From positions 1 to 31,818 of the forward strand of contig JBNKWA010000091.1 of NCBI GenBank assembly GCA_050299555.1: 31,818 nucleotides of DNA. Reading direction: 5' to 3'. The stretch is from JBNKWA01 sp050299555 (GTDB lineage Bacteria > Pseudomonadota > Alphaproteobacteria > Rhodobacterales > Rhodobacteraceae). This document shows, one piece after another, positions 1 to 10,574 of this stretch; position 1 is the first letter of the stretch; each line of letters starts with the position of its first letter. The position numbers were made by a program, and so were the translations under genes. The notes beneath the pieces were generated by a model. The model was not told the origin of the DNA and ran no database searches. It saw only the letters and a list, made by a program, of their open reading frames with translations.

Positions 1-2914
1 CCACTCGCAGCTCGGCGGTGTCGCCGGGGGCATAGGCGGGCCGGTCGAGCCCAACTTCCAGCACATCCGGCGTGTCGGCGCCGGTATCGGCGGCGTACCA
101 GCCGGCCGAGAAGGCATAGCTGGCGCGGAGCGCGGGGTTGGCGCTGCTGACCACCTTGAGTTCGTAGCCGCCCCACTCCACCGGCGCCTCGACCGCCAGC
201 AGCGCAGCCGCGGTGATCGCGCCGCTGCCGCTGGCCACCCGCTCGCGCCGGGTGACGGGCTCGTAGTTCCAGTTGCCGTCCACCTGGTACCACTGCCACC
301 AGCGGTTCACCCGCTCCAGCGTCCAGTCCACGGCGCCGATATCGGTGCGGGCAAGGTCGGGGCCGATGGCCAGCACCTCGAAGACGGCAAGCCCTCCCTC
401 GGCCGCGACCCCGTCGAACAGCGGCCGGATGCCGATCCGCGGGCCATCGGGGGCAACGGCACGGGTCACGCTGCGCTCTACCGGCCGGCCGGATCCCTCG
501 CGGGCACGGAAGACGGCATCGAGGCTGTAAAGCCCGGTGCCGGGCTCCACCTCGGGCCAGTCGAGCGGGATCCGCGCCAGGCCGGTCTCGTCGGTCTCGG
601 TCTCGCCGAGATAGCTCTGCGCCGGTTCCTGCGACTCGCCCTCCATGCCGAAGCTGACGCCGGGATAGGCATCGAGGCTGCGCGTGGGCCTGAGCGCCAT
701 CTCGCCCTCGACCGTCAGCCCGGCGCCCGGCGCACCGAAGAGGTAACGCACCGCCACCTCGGCCTCGACCGGCGCGCCGAGGGTCAGCGGGCCTTCGGGC
801 AGCACCGGTTCGAAGTCGATCTTCTCGGGCACGAAATCCTCGACCAGGAACCGGGTCTCGGCCAGCGCCGGTCCCTCGACATCGGCATGGATGCGCATGC
901 GCCACTGGCCGCGCGTGGCGGTCGCCGGCAGATCGAAGGCATAGCTGCGTCCGCCGGCGCCCTGATCAGGCAGCACGGTTCGGGCGAACTCCACCCCGTC
1001 GGCGCGGGTGACGATGGCGGTCAGCGGCAGCCCCTCGACCGCCAGGCCGCCGGCATCGCGGGCCAGGATCGTCGCGTGCACGGTCTCGCGCGGGCGATAG
1101 GCGCCGCGTTCGGTGGACAGGAACACGTCCACCGGCTGTGGCGGCGGCCGCCCTTCGACACCGCGGTCGGACAGGTCGAACCCGGCGCGGGTGAGGTCGA
1201 GAAACGCGAAGTCGGCGCCGTCCCTGGCGATGACCATCGCCGGCGCCGCGCCGCCCCGGCCGCGCAGGAGGCCGGCCTCGAAATGCGCCCGCCCTTCGGC
1301 ATCGGTGGTGGCGGCGGCCAGAACCGCGTTGTTGACCGCGACCAGCTCCACCGCGATGCCCGAGCGCGGGGCGACATCCGACAGGCCGCGCACGAACAGG
1401 TTCAACCCGTCATCGCCATCCAGCGCCGACAGGCCGAGATCGGAGATCACGAACCATTGCGTGGCGGCCTGGTCGGAATGCTCGGCGCCGGGGATCTGCG
1501 CCGCCAGCACATAGGCGCCGGGCTCGGGCGTGGTCAGCGCCTCGCCGATGGGCAGAAGCGTGGTGACGTCGGCATTCAGCGGGCCGTCGGCGACATTGCC
1601 GGTGCCGGTCCAGATCGCCTCGCCCAGGGTGTTGGCGATCCAGTCGAGCGTATAGCCGTCGGCGGGCGCGCCGAAGACGCCATCCTCCTGCACCTGGCGC
1701 AGGTTGCGCTCGTCCACGCGGTAGAGGCCGAGATCGACCGTGTCGACATTGACGGTGACGAAGGGAATGGCCAGTCCGGCCTGGCGCGGCAGTACATAGC
1801 CGCGCCCGGTGGCCCGGACCGAGGGCGCCCGGTCGCGGACATAGGATTCGATGGTGACGGGCCGTGCCAGCGTCTCGCCCGAAGCGGCGGGCAGGCCGGC
1901 GCGGAAGGTGACCTGATAGCGTTCGCCATGGGTCACCCCGTCGACGCAGAGCTGGCTTTCGTTCGCCTCGACCGGCAGATCGGCGCCGGCGACGCTGACA
2001 AAGGGCGCATAGTCGGTGCCGGGCTTCAGGGGCTCGGTGAACTCGGCGCAGATGCGAGGGGTCGCGGCGTCGCTGTCGACACTGTTTTCGGCGATGCGGA
2101 AGCCATAAAGGCGAATCAGCCGGTCGAGAGCGGCGGTGGTCGCCTCGCTCGGCGCGATCTCGGAGGACAGCCGCAGCATGGCGACGCCGTCCTTGCCGCG
2201 GCCGTTTGCCTCCAGCGCCTCGGCCAGCAGGCTGAGGCTGCCGATTCGGGCATCGGCGCCGGTCGCGCGGAGATAGGCGTTGACGGCCATCGGCAGCGCC
2301 TGACGCCTGGCCTCGGCCGAACGGTCGCCGGTAATGGCCAGCGCCACGCTGGCCGCCGCCGCCCAGCCCACCGGCTGATCCGAGGCGGCGGCGCCGGCCA
2401 GCCGCAGCTCCAGCGAGGCCCAGCCCGGGCCGCTCGCCTCCAGCCGGGTCGCCGCGGCCGAAAGCTCCTCCAGCGTGCGGCCGTTGGCCGGATGGCGGCG
2501 GGCGGTCTGGGCGGCATAGGTGCGGGCCGCATCGAGCGTGCCGGCGCCCAAGGGCTGCAACTCGCGGGCCCGTTCCGCGGCGCTGGCCAGAAGCGCGGCG
2601 GGGGTCTCGACGATGCGGGCCGACAACGCCCCGGCAAACGGCGAGGCGGGCACATCGCCGGCCTTCAGGAAACAGGCGCTGGCGCCGATGTTGAAGGTGA
2701 AGGCGGTGCAGGCGCCATCCTCGATGCAGGCGCGCTCGCAGATCTCGACGGTGGTGTCGAAGAGGTTGCGGATGTCGCCGCCGAAAAGATCGGTGTTCTC
2801 CTGATAGACCGGGCGCCGGTCGGGCAGGGTGCGGCCAGCATCCTGTGCCGGCGCCGGACCGGCAAGGGCGAGGCCGAAGGCGAGAACGAAAAGCGGGCGC
2901 AGGACGTGCGGCAT
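1..2914 (-). CDS. Alpha-2-macroglobulin family protein with N-terminal PAN/Apple-like domain (partial, C-terminal half outside window)
   Basis: The frame is open from the ATG at 2914 to the window edge, giving 971 residues with no stop. Residues 1-24 form a signal peptide (hydrophobic core, then APA before Q24). Residues about 50-90 hold four cysteines (C59, C63, C69, C81) in a PAN/Apple-like pattern. Macroglobulin domains follow. The typical tether motif appears as ERGAYRPRET near residue 600 and again as DRPAYAPGD near residue 960. Family members of about 1,700-1,900 residues are periplasmic or inner-membrane-anchored and are thought to trap attacking proteases through a C-terminal thioester. 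That part lies beyond position 1, so I cannot say whether the thioester is present. The gene is divergent from glgP. The family call is firm; the role of the Apple-like domain is unknown. Confidence 0.88.
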   Translation of the reverse strand, partial: MPHVLRPLFVLAFGLALAGPAPAQDAGRTLPDRRPVYQENTDLFGGDIRNLFDTTVEICERACIEDGACTAFTFNIGASACFLKAGDVPASPFAGALSARIVETPAALLASAAERARELQPLGAGTLDAARTYAAQTARRHPANGRTLEELSAAATRLEASGPGWASLELRLAGAAASDQPVGWAAAASVALAITGDRSAEARRQALPMAVNAYLRATGADARIGSLSLLAEALEANGRGKDGVAMLRLSSEIAPSEATTAALDRLIRLYGFRIAENSVDSDAATPRICAEFTEPLKPGTDYAPFVSVAGADLPVEANESQLCVDGVTHGERYQVTFRAGLPAASGETLARPVTIESYVRDRAPSVRATGRGYVLPRQAGLAIPFVTVNVDTVDLGLYRVDERNLRQVQEDGVFGAPADGYTLDWIANTLGEAIWTGTGNVADGPLNADVTTLLPIGEALTTPEPGAYVLAAQIPGAEHSDQAATQWFVISDLGLSALDGDDGLNLFVRGLSDVAPRSGIAVELVAVNNAVLAAATTDAEGRAHFEAGLLRGRGGAAPAMVIARDGADFAFLDLTRAGFDLSDRGVEGRPPPQPVDVFLSTERGAYRPRETVHATILARDAGGLAVEGLPLTAIVTRADGVEFARTVLPDQGAGGRSYAFDLPATATRGQWRMRIHADVEGPALAETRFLVEDFVPEKIDFEPVLPEGPLTLGAPVEAEVAVRYLFGAPGAGLTVEGEMALRPTRSLDAYPGVSFGMEGESQEPAQSYLGETETDETGLARIPLDWPEVEPGTGLYSLDAVFRAREGSGRPVERSVTRAVAPDGPRIGIRPLFDGVAAEGGLAVFEVLAIGPDLARTDIGAVDWTLERVNRWWQWYQVDGNWNYEPVTRRERVASGSGAITAAALLAVEAPVEWGGYELKVVSSANPALRASYAFSAGWYAADTGADTPDVLEVGLDRPAYAPGDTAELRV

Positions 2915-3026
2915 GGGAAGGCTCCATGGACGGATCGGCAGCCGGGACAGCCGATGCGGGAACCTCGGCAGGCTGACACGCCCCCCGCGGGCTGGCAAGC
3001 GAATCGCCATGGCGCCGATCGTGGCA

Positions 3027-3051
3027 GGACTGCAAACGTTTTGGGCAGTCC
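3027..3051. promoter_or_regulatory. Inverted repeat with AAACGTTT core upstream of glgP (possible LacI-type operator or hairpin)
   Basis: GGACTGC (3027-3033) and GCAGTCC (3045-3051) are perfect inverted arms around an 11-nt centre that contains the palindrome AAACGTTT (3034-3041). A central CG within A/T-rich flanks is typical of LacI-family operators, which control carbon genes in Rhodobacterales. The identity of any regulator is inference. Confidence 0.4.
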
Positions 3052-3061
3052 GCGGGCAGGC

Positions 3062-3076
3062 TGTTGCAGCGCAACA
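3062..3076. promoter_or_regulatory. Perfect 6-bp inverted repeat TGTTGC-AGC-GCAACA upstream of glgP
   Basis: TGTTGC (3062-3067) and GCAACA (3071-3076) are perfect arms around a 3-nt centre. The site overlaps a weak -35-like TTGCAG, so a bound protein could block glgP transcription. TGC/GCA-rich dyads of this type resemble sites described for PhaR/AniA carbon-storage regulators, but that resemblance is from memory and not verified. Confidence 0.4.
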
Positions 3077-3173
3077 CCAACTGGACTAACCGAGTGTTCC
3101 GAAAAGGCGTGCGATGCTTGCCAGCGTCGCGCAAAGGCGCGAACTGCGTGTCAACCAAGTGAGCGGTCCCCCC

Positions 3174-5573
<2,400 letters not shown>

Positions 5574-5579
5574 CAGCCG

Positions 5580-5607
5580 TTGCCTTTCCCGTTGGGTGCA
5601 ATACTGT
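5580..5607 (+). promoter_or_regulatory. Possible internal promoter before glgB
   Basis: TTGCCT (5580-5585) and TACTGT (5602-5607) are separated by 16 nt. A start site about 7 nt after the -10 box would fall at or next to the glgB ATG at 5614, which would make the transcript nearly leaderless. Both boxes match the consensus only partly, so this is tentative. Confidence 0.25.
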
Positions 5608-5613
5608 CGCGAC

Positions 5614-7815
5614 ATGGCAAGCAAGAAGCCGGATATCGCCGTGATCATTTCCAACGACGACGCCGCCAGGGTTGTGGCGGGGTCCCATGACGATGTGTTT
5701 GCCGTCCTCGGTCGGCATGAACGCGATGGCAAGAGCTGCGTGATCGCCTTCGACCCGGCGGCCGAGCGGCTGTTTGCGGTCACCGGCAAGGCGGTAGCGC
5801 TGGATCCGGTGCCCGGCGCGCCGGGCCTTTTCGCCGGGCCGGTGGCGGGCAAGAAGCCGTACCGGCTGCGCGGCGAGGGCCGCGGCGACAGCTGGGAATA
5901 CGACGACGCCTATCGATTCGGCCCGGTGATCGGCGAGCTGGACGAGTACCTGCTCGGCGAGGGCAGCCACCTGCGCATCTGGACGGCGCTCGGGGCCCAT
6001 GTGATCGAGCACGAGGGCGTCCGGGGCACGCATTTCGCGGTCTGGGCCCCGAATGCCCGCCGGGTCTCGGTGGTCGGGGACTGGAACGGCTGGGACGGCC
6101 GGCGCCATATCATGCGCCGCAGGGGCGGCACCGGGGTGTGGGAGATCTTCATTCCGGCAGTCGGTGAGGGCACGTCCTACAAGTACGAGCTGATCGGACC
6201 CGACGGACGGCTGCTGCCGCAAAAGGCCGACCCGGTGGGCTTTGGCGCCGAACACCCGCCGAGCACCGCCTCGGTGGTGCGCGACATCTCCGGCTACGGC
6301 TGGAAGGATGCCGACTACATGGCTGGGCGGGCGGCGACGAACCGCCATGACGCGCCGATCTCGGTCTACGAGGTGCATCTCGGCTCGTGGCGGCGCAAGT
6401 GGGATCAGGGCGGACGGCCGCTCAGCTACAAGGAAGCCGCCCAGGACCTGGTCAACTACGCCCACGACCTTGGGTTCACCCATCTGGAGTTCCTGCCGGT
6501 CAGCGAATACCCGTTCGACGGCTCCTGGGGCTATCAGCCGGTGGGCTTGTTCGCGCCGACGATCCGCTTCGGCCCGCCGCACGAGTTTCGCGACCTTGTC
6601 GAGGCGGCCCATGCCCGGGGCATGGGCGTGCTTCTGGACTGGGTGCCGGGGCATTTTCCCACCGACGCGCACGGGCTTGGCCGCTTCGATGGCACGCCGC
6701 TCTACGAGCATGCCGACCCCAAGGAAGGGTTCCATCAGGACTGGAACACCCTGATCTACAATTTCGGTCGAACCGAGGTCGCCAACTTCCTGATTTCGAA
6801 CGCGCTTTACTGGCTTGAGGAACACCATGTCGATGGCTTGCGGGTCGATGCCGTCGCCTCGATGCTGTATCGCGACTACTCCCGGCAGGAAGGTGAATGG
6901 GTGCCCAACGTCCATGGCGGGCGCGAGAACCTGGAGGCGATCGCGCTGCTGAAGCGGATGAACAGCACCGTCTATGGCCAGGTTCCCGGGGTGATGACGG
7001 TGGCCGAGGAGTCGACCTCGTTCCCGCAGGTGTCACGGCCGGTGGACGGCGGCGGGCTCGGCTTCGGCTTCAAGTGGAACATGGGCTGGATGAACGACAC
7101 GCTGGACTACATCAAGCGTGACCCGATCTACCGGCGGCACCATCACCACCAGATGACCTTCGGCATCCACTACGCGTTTTCCGAGAACTTCATCCTGCCG
7201 ATCAGCCACGACGAGGTGGTGCACGGCAAGGGCTCGATGCTGCAGAAGATGCCGGGCAACGAGTGGGAGAAGTTTGCCAATCTGCGCGCCTATTACGGCT
7301 TCATGTGGGGCCACCCGGGCAAGAAGCTTCTGTTCATGGGTTGCGAGTTCGCGCAAGGGATGGAGTGGAACCACAACAACGAGATCGACTGGTATGCCGC
7401 CCAGCAGCCGCCCCACAAGGGCGTGCAGCGGCTGGTGCGCGACCTCAACACGCTCTACCGCGGCACCCCGGCGCTGCACGTGAAGGATTGCGACGGCAGC
7501 GGGTTCCAGTGGATCGAGGCCAACGCCGCGGACGAGTCGGTCTATGCCTGGATCCGGCGCGGCAATGACGGCGATCCCATGGCGGTGGTGATCTGCAACT
7601 TCACCCCGATCGAGCGCCGCGACTGGCGATGCGGACTGCCGGCGGGCGGGCGCTGGAACGAGGCGCTGAACACCGATGCCGGCGTCTATGGCGGCGGCGA
7701 TCGCGGCAACATGGGCGGCGTCGATGCCAGCGACGCGGGGCACCATGGCCAGCCCTTCTCGGCGGCCGTCACGCTGCCGCCGCTGTCGACGGTGATCCTG
7801 CTGCAGGCAAAATGA
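5614..7815 (+). CDS. glgB: 1,4-alpha-glucan branching enzyme
   Basis: A 733-residue GH13 enzyme that cuts alpha-1,4 glucan chains and rejoins them as alpha-1,6 branches. An N-terminal carbohydrate-binding module (residues about 25-110) and a CBM48-type domain (about 120-220, with FAVWAPNARRVSVVGDWNGW) precede the catalytic barrel. The nucleophile is D412 in LRVDAVASMLYRDYSR, the acid/base is E465 in VAEEST, and the third carboxylate is D533 in SHDEVVHGK. The spacing of these three is the same as in E. coli GlgB (405, 458, 526). The length is typical. The ATG at 5614 is taken as the start; there is no Shine-Dalgarno sequence before it, and an in-frame GTG at 5596 is an alternative with no better signal. 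The stop overlaps an upstream in-frame ATG for glgC. Confidence 0.97.
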   Translation: MASKKPDIAVIISNDDAARVVAGSHDDVFAVLGRHERDGKSCVIAFDPAAERLFAVTGKAVALDPVPGAPGLFAGPVAGKKPYRLRGEGRGDSWEYDDAYRFGPVIGELDEYLLGEGSHLRIWTALGAHVIEHEGVRGTHFAVWAPNARRVSVVGDWNGWDGRRHIMRRRGGTGVWEIFIPAVGEGTSYKYELIGPDGRLLPQKADPVGFGAEHPPSTASVVRDISGYGWKDADYMAGRAATNRHDAPISVYEVHLGSWRRKWDQGGRPLSYKEAAQDLVNYAHDLGFTHLEFLPVSEYPFDGSWGYQPVGLFAPTIRFGPPHEFRDLVEAAHARGMGVLLDWVPGHFPTDAHGLGRFDGTPLYEHADPKEGFHQDWNTLIYNFGRTEVANFLISNALYWLEEHHVDGLRVDAVASMLYRDYSRQEGEWVPNVHGGRENLEAIALLKRMNSTVYGQVPGVMTVAEESTSFPQVSRPVDGGGLGFGFKWNMGWMNDTLDYIKRDPIYRRHHHHQMTFGIHYAFSENFILPISHDEVVHGKGSMLQKMPGNEWEKFANLRAYYGFMWGHPGKKLLFMGCEFAQGMEWNHNNEIDWYAAQQPPHKGVQRLVRDLNTLYRGTPALHVKDCDGSGFQWIEANAADESVYAWIRRGNDGDPMAVVICNFTPIERRDWRCGLPAGGRWNEALNTDAGVYGGGDRGNMGGVDASDAGHHGQPFSAAVTLPPLSTVILLQAK

Positions 7816-7853
7816 CAACCACAACAAGAACGAGACGAAACGCAGCGACCCGG

Positions 7854-7860
7854 GGAGGGA
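7854..7860 (+). promoter_or_regulatory. Strong ribosome binding site deciding the glgC start
   Basis: GGAGGGA lies 2 nt before the ATG at 7863, with the GGAGG core 4 nt before it. It favours 7863 over the in-frame ATG at 7812, which has no such sequence in front of it. Confidence 0.6.
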
Positions 7861-7862
7861 CC

Positions 7863-9137
7863 ATGACGACCACGCAGATGCAGAACCACCGACTGTCGAG
7901 TCGCGCCATGGCCTTCGTGCTGGCCGGCGGCCGCGGCAGCCGGCTGAAGGAGCTGACCGACAAGCGTGCCAAGCCAGCGGTCTATTTCGGCGGCAAGACC
8001 CGGATCATCGACTTCGCGCTATCGAACGCGCTGAATTCCGGCATCCGCAAGATGGCCATCGCCACCCAGTACAAGGCGCACAGCCTGATCCGCCACTGCC
8101 AGCGGGGCTGGAACTTCTTCCGCGCCGAGCGCAACGAATACCTCGACATCCTGCCCGCCAGCCAGCGGGTAAGCGAGAACATGTGGTATCTCGGCACCGC
8201 CGATGCTGTCACCCAGAACATCGACATCGTCGACAGCTACGATATCGACTACGTGATCGTTCTGGCGGGCGATCACATCTACAAGATGGATTACGAGATC
8301 ATGCTGCGCCAGCACGTGGAATCGGGCGCCGACGTGACCGTCGGCTGCCTGACCGTGCCGCGCAAGGAGGCCTCGGCCTTCGGCGTCATGGCGGTGGACG
8401 CGACCGGCCGCATCACCGACTTTCTGGAAAAGCCCAAGAACCCGCCGGCGATGCCGGGCGATCCGGACATGGCGCTGGCATCCATGGGCATCTACGTCTT
8501 TTCCTGGTCCTTCCTGCGCCAGTTGCTGGTGGATGATGCCAAGGACGACAAGTCGAGCCACGATTTCGGCCACGACCTGATCCCGGCGCTGGTCAAGAAC
8601 GGCAAGGCGGTGGCGCACAAGTTCGAGGAAAGCTGCGTGCGGCACCGGCCCGATGCCCCGGCCTATTGGCGCGACGTCGGCACCGTGGACGCCTTCTGGA
8701 AAGCCAATATCGACCTGACCGACTTCGTTCCCGAGCTTGACCTGTGGGACCGCAACTGGCCGATCTGGACCTATGCCGAGGCGGCGCCGCCGGCCAAGTT
8801 CATCCATGACGAGGAAAAACGCCGCGGCTCGGCCGTGTCGAGCATGGTCTCGGGCGGCTGCATCATCTCCGGCACCGAGGTTCGCAACTCGCTTCTGTTC
8901 ACCGGCGTGCACACCAATTCCTTTTCGGTGCTCGATCATGCGGTGGTATTGCCATACGTCACCATCGAGCGCTCGGCGCGGCTGACCAAGGTGGTCATCG
9001 ACCGCGGCGTGACCATCCCCAAGGGCATGGTCGTCGGCGAGGACCCCAAGGAAGACGCCAAGTTCTTCCGTGTCAGCGAGGGTGGCATCACGCTGATCAC
9101 CCAGGAGATGGTCGACCGCTGGAAAGAGGCACACTAA
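7863..9137 (+). CDS. glgC: Glucose-1-phosphate adenylyltransferase (ADP-glucose pyrophosphorylase)
   Basis: A 424-residue enzyme that makes ADP-glucose and pyrophosphate from ATP and G1P, the committed and usually allosterically controlled step of glycogen synthesis. The nucleotidyltransferase signature FVLAGGRGSRLKELTDKRAK lies near the N-terminus, followed by KPAVYFGGKTRIIDFALSN. A central WYLGTADAV segment binds substrate, and a left-handed beta-helix C-terminal domain starts near residue 310. The start at 7863 is supported by a strong GGAGGGA (7854-7860). An in-frame ATG at 7812 overlaps the glgB stop as ATGA and would add 17 poorly structured residues. glgA follows after 12 nt. Confidence 0.97.
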   Translation: MTTTQMQNHRLSSRAMAFVLAGGRGSRLKELTDKRAKPAVYFGGKTRIIDFALSNALNSGIRKMAIATQYKAHSLIRHCQRGWNFFRAERNEYLDILPASQRVSENMWYLGTADAVTQNIDIVDSYDIDYVIVLAGDHIYKMDYEIMLRQHVESGADVTVGCLTVPRKEASAFGVMAVDATGRITDFLEKPKNPPAMPGDPDMALASMGIYVFSWSFLRQLLVDDAKDDKSSHDFGHDLIPALVKNGKAVAHKFEESCVRHRPDAPAYWRDVGTVDAFWKANIDLTDFVPELDLWDRNWPIWTYAEAAPPAKFIHDEEKRRGSAVSSMVSGGCIISGTEVRNSLLFTGVHTNSFSVLDHAVVLPYVTIERSARLTKVVIDRGVTIPKGMVVGEDPKEDAKFFRVSEGGITLITQEMVDRWKEAH

Positions 9138-9149
9138 AGGACGGCACCG

Positions 9150-10571
9150 TTGAGGCAGGCATTATCCGTCGCGTCCGAATGCGCCCCGCTGGTCAAGACC
9201 GGCGGGCTGGCTGACGTTGCCGGTGCGCTGCCTGCCGCGCTGGCATCCGAGGGCTGGCGGCTGCGGACGCTGCTGCCCGGCTACCCTGCGGTGCTGGCCG
9301 CGATCGTTCCCGGCAAGTCGGTCTGGGGCGATGCCAACCTTTTCGGCGGCCCGGCCGAACTGATCGAGGCCAGCGGTGGCGGGCTCGACCTTCTGGTGCT
9401 GAAGGCGCCGCATCTCTACGACCGGCCGGGGTCGATCTATCTCGGCCCCGACGGGCACGACTGGCCGGACAACCCCGAGCGCTTCGCGGCGTTGTGCTGG
9501 GTCGCGGCGGCGGTCGCGGTCGGTGGCGCCGATGGCTGGCGGCCCGAGGTCATCCACCTGCACGACTGGCAGGCCGGGCTGACGCCGGTCTATCTGGCCG
9601 AGATGGGCGGCAGGACCGGCACCTTGATCACCGTGCACAACATCGCGTTTCACGGGCTTGCGCCGGCCTGGCGGCTGGATGCGCTGCGCCTGCCGGCCCA
9701 CCGGTTCAATCCGTCCGGCTTCGAGTTCTACAGCCAGATCAGTGCCTTGAAGGCCGGTCTTGTGATGTCGTCGAAGATCTCGACGGTCAGCCCCACCTAT
9801 GCACTGGAGTTGACGACGCCGGAATTCGGCATGGGGCTGGATGGCGTCATCCGCTCGCGCCGGGGCGATCTGGTGGGAATCCTGAACGGCATCGACGAGG
9901 CGGTCTGGAACCCCGGCACCGATTCCTCCGTGGCGCCGTTCAAGTCCGCGTCCGGCAAGGCCAGGAACAAGGCCGCGCTTGTCGAGGAGTTCGGCCTTGC
10001 CGAGGGCGACGGGCCGCTGGCGGTGGTGGTGTCGCGGCTGACCGGCCAGAAGGGGCTGGACCTGCTGCTGGAGGCGATACCGGCATTCACCGGGCGCGGC
10101 GGCAGGCTGGCGCTGCTGGGCTCGGGCGATGCGGGGCTGGAGCAGGCCTGGACGGCGGCGGCAGCCGGCGATCCGCGCATCGCCGTGCGCATCGGCTATG
10201 ACGAGGGCTTGAGCCACCGCATGTTTGCCGGCGGCGACGCGGTGCTGGTGCCATCGCGTTTCGAGCCCTGCGGGCTGACCCAGCTTTACGGGCTGCGCTA
10301 TGGCGCGGTGCCGGTGGTCGCCCTGACCGGCGGGCTGGCCGATACCGTCATCAACGCCAATGACGCCGCCCTGCGCCAGGGCGTGGCCACCGGCATCCAG
10401 TTCCACCCGGTGGCTGCCAATGCCCTGACCGCGGCGCTGTCGCAGCTTTGCGACCTCTACGCCGATCGCCCGCAATGGGCGAAGATCCAGCGCAACGCCA
10501 TGAAACAGCCGGTTGGCTGGGGCGCGTCGGCGCCGCAATATGCGGCGCTCTACGAGTCGCTGATCGCCTGA
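9150..10571 (+). CDS. glgA: Glycogen synthase (ADP-glucose type), TTG start
   Basis: A 473-residue GT5 enzyme that adds glucose from ADP-glucose to the growing alpha-1,4 chain. The ADP-glucose-binding KTGGLAD is at residues 16-22. The second Rossmann half carries the VVSRLTGQKGLD block and PSRFEPCGLTQLYGLRYG, with the retaining-GT E-x7-E pattern near residue 370. E. coli GlgA has 477 residues. No ATG is available at the N-terminus. The family start (M followed by LSVASECAP) is matched only by the TTG at 9150, which has AAAGGA (9136-9141) 8 nt ahead. A TTG start often lowers translation, which could set GlgA below GlgC. glgX begins 3 nt after the stop. Confidence 0.95.
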   Translation: MRQALSVASECAPLVKTGGLADVAGALPAALASEGWRLRTLLPGYPAVLAAIVPGKSVWGDANLFGGPAELIEASGGGLDLLVLKAPHLYDRPGSIYLGPDGHDWPDNPERFAALCWVAAAVAVGGADGWRPEVIHLHDWQAGLTPVYLAEMGGRTGTLITVHNIAFHGLAPAWRLDALRLPAHRFNPSGFEFYSQISALKAGLVMSSKISTVSPTYALELTTPEFGMGLDGVIRSRRGDLVGILNGIDEAVWNPGTDSSVAPFKSASGKARNKAALVEEFGLAEGDGPLAVVVSRLTGQKGLDLLLEAIPAFTGRGGRLALLGSGDAGLEQAWTAAAAGDPRIAVRIGYDEGLSHRMFAGGDAVLVPSRFEPCGLTQLYGLRYGAVPVVALTGGLADTVINANDAALRQGVATGIQFHPVAANALTAALSQLCDLYADRPQWAKIQRNAMKQPVGWGASAPQYAALYESLIA

Positions 10572-10574
10572 GCC

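Larger units (their letters stand above)
2915..3173. promoter_or_regulatory. Divergent intergenic region between the macroglobulin gene and glgP
   Basis: These 259 bases must carry the start signals for both the minus-strand macroglobulin gene and the plus-strand glycogen operon. Two inverted repeats lie in it (3027-3051 and 3062-3076), listed separately. A weak sigma-70-like pair for glgP is TTGCAG (3064-3069), 17 nt, TAACCG (3087-3092), which would overlap the second repeat. I see no convincing gene here. Confidence 0.45.

Noticed and set aside
3114..3173. Earlier in-frame ATG for glgP
   Set aside because: The added 20 residues do not resemble phosphorylase N-termini and lie in the divergent regulatory region.
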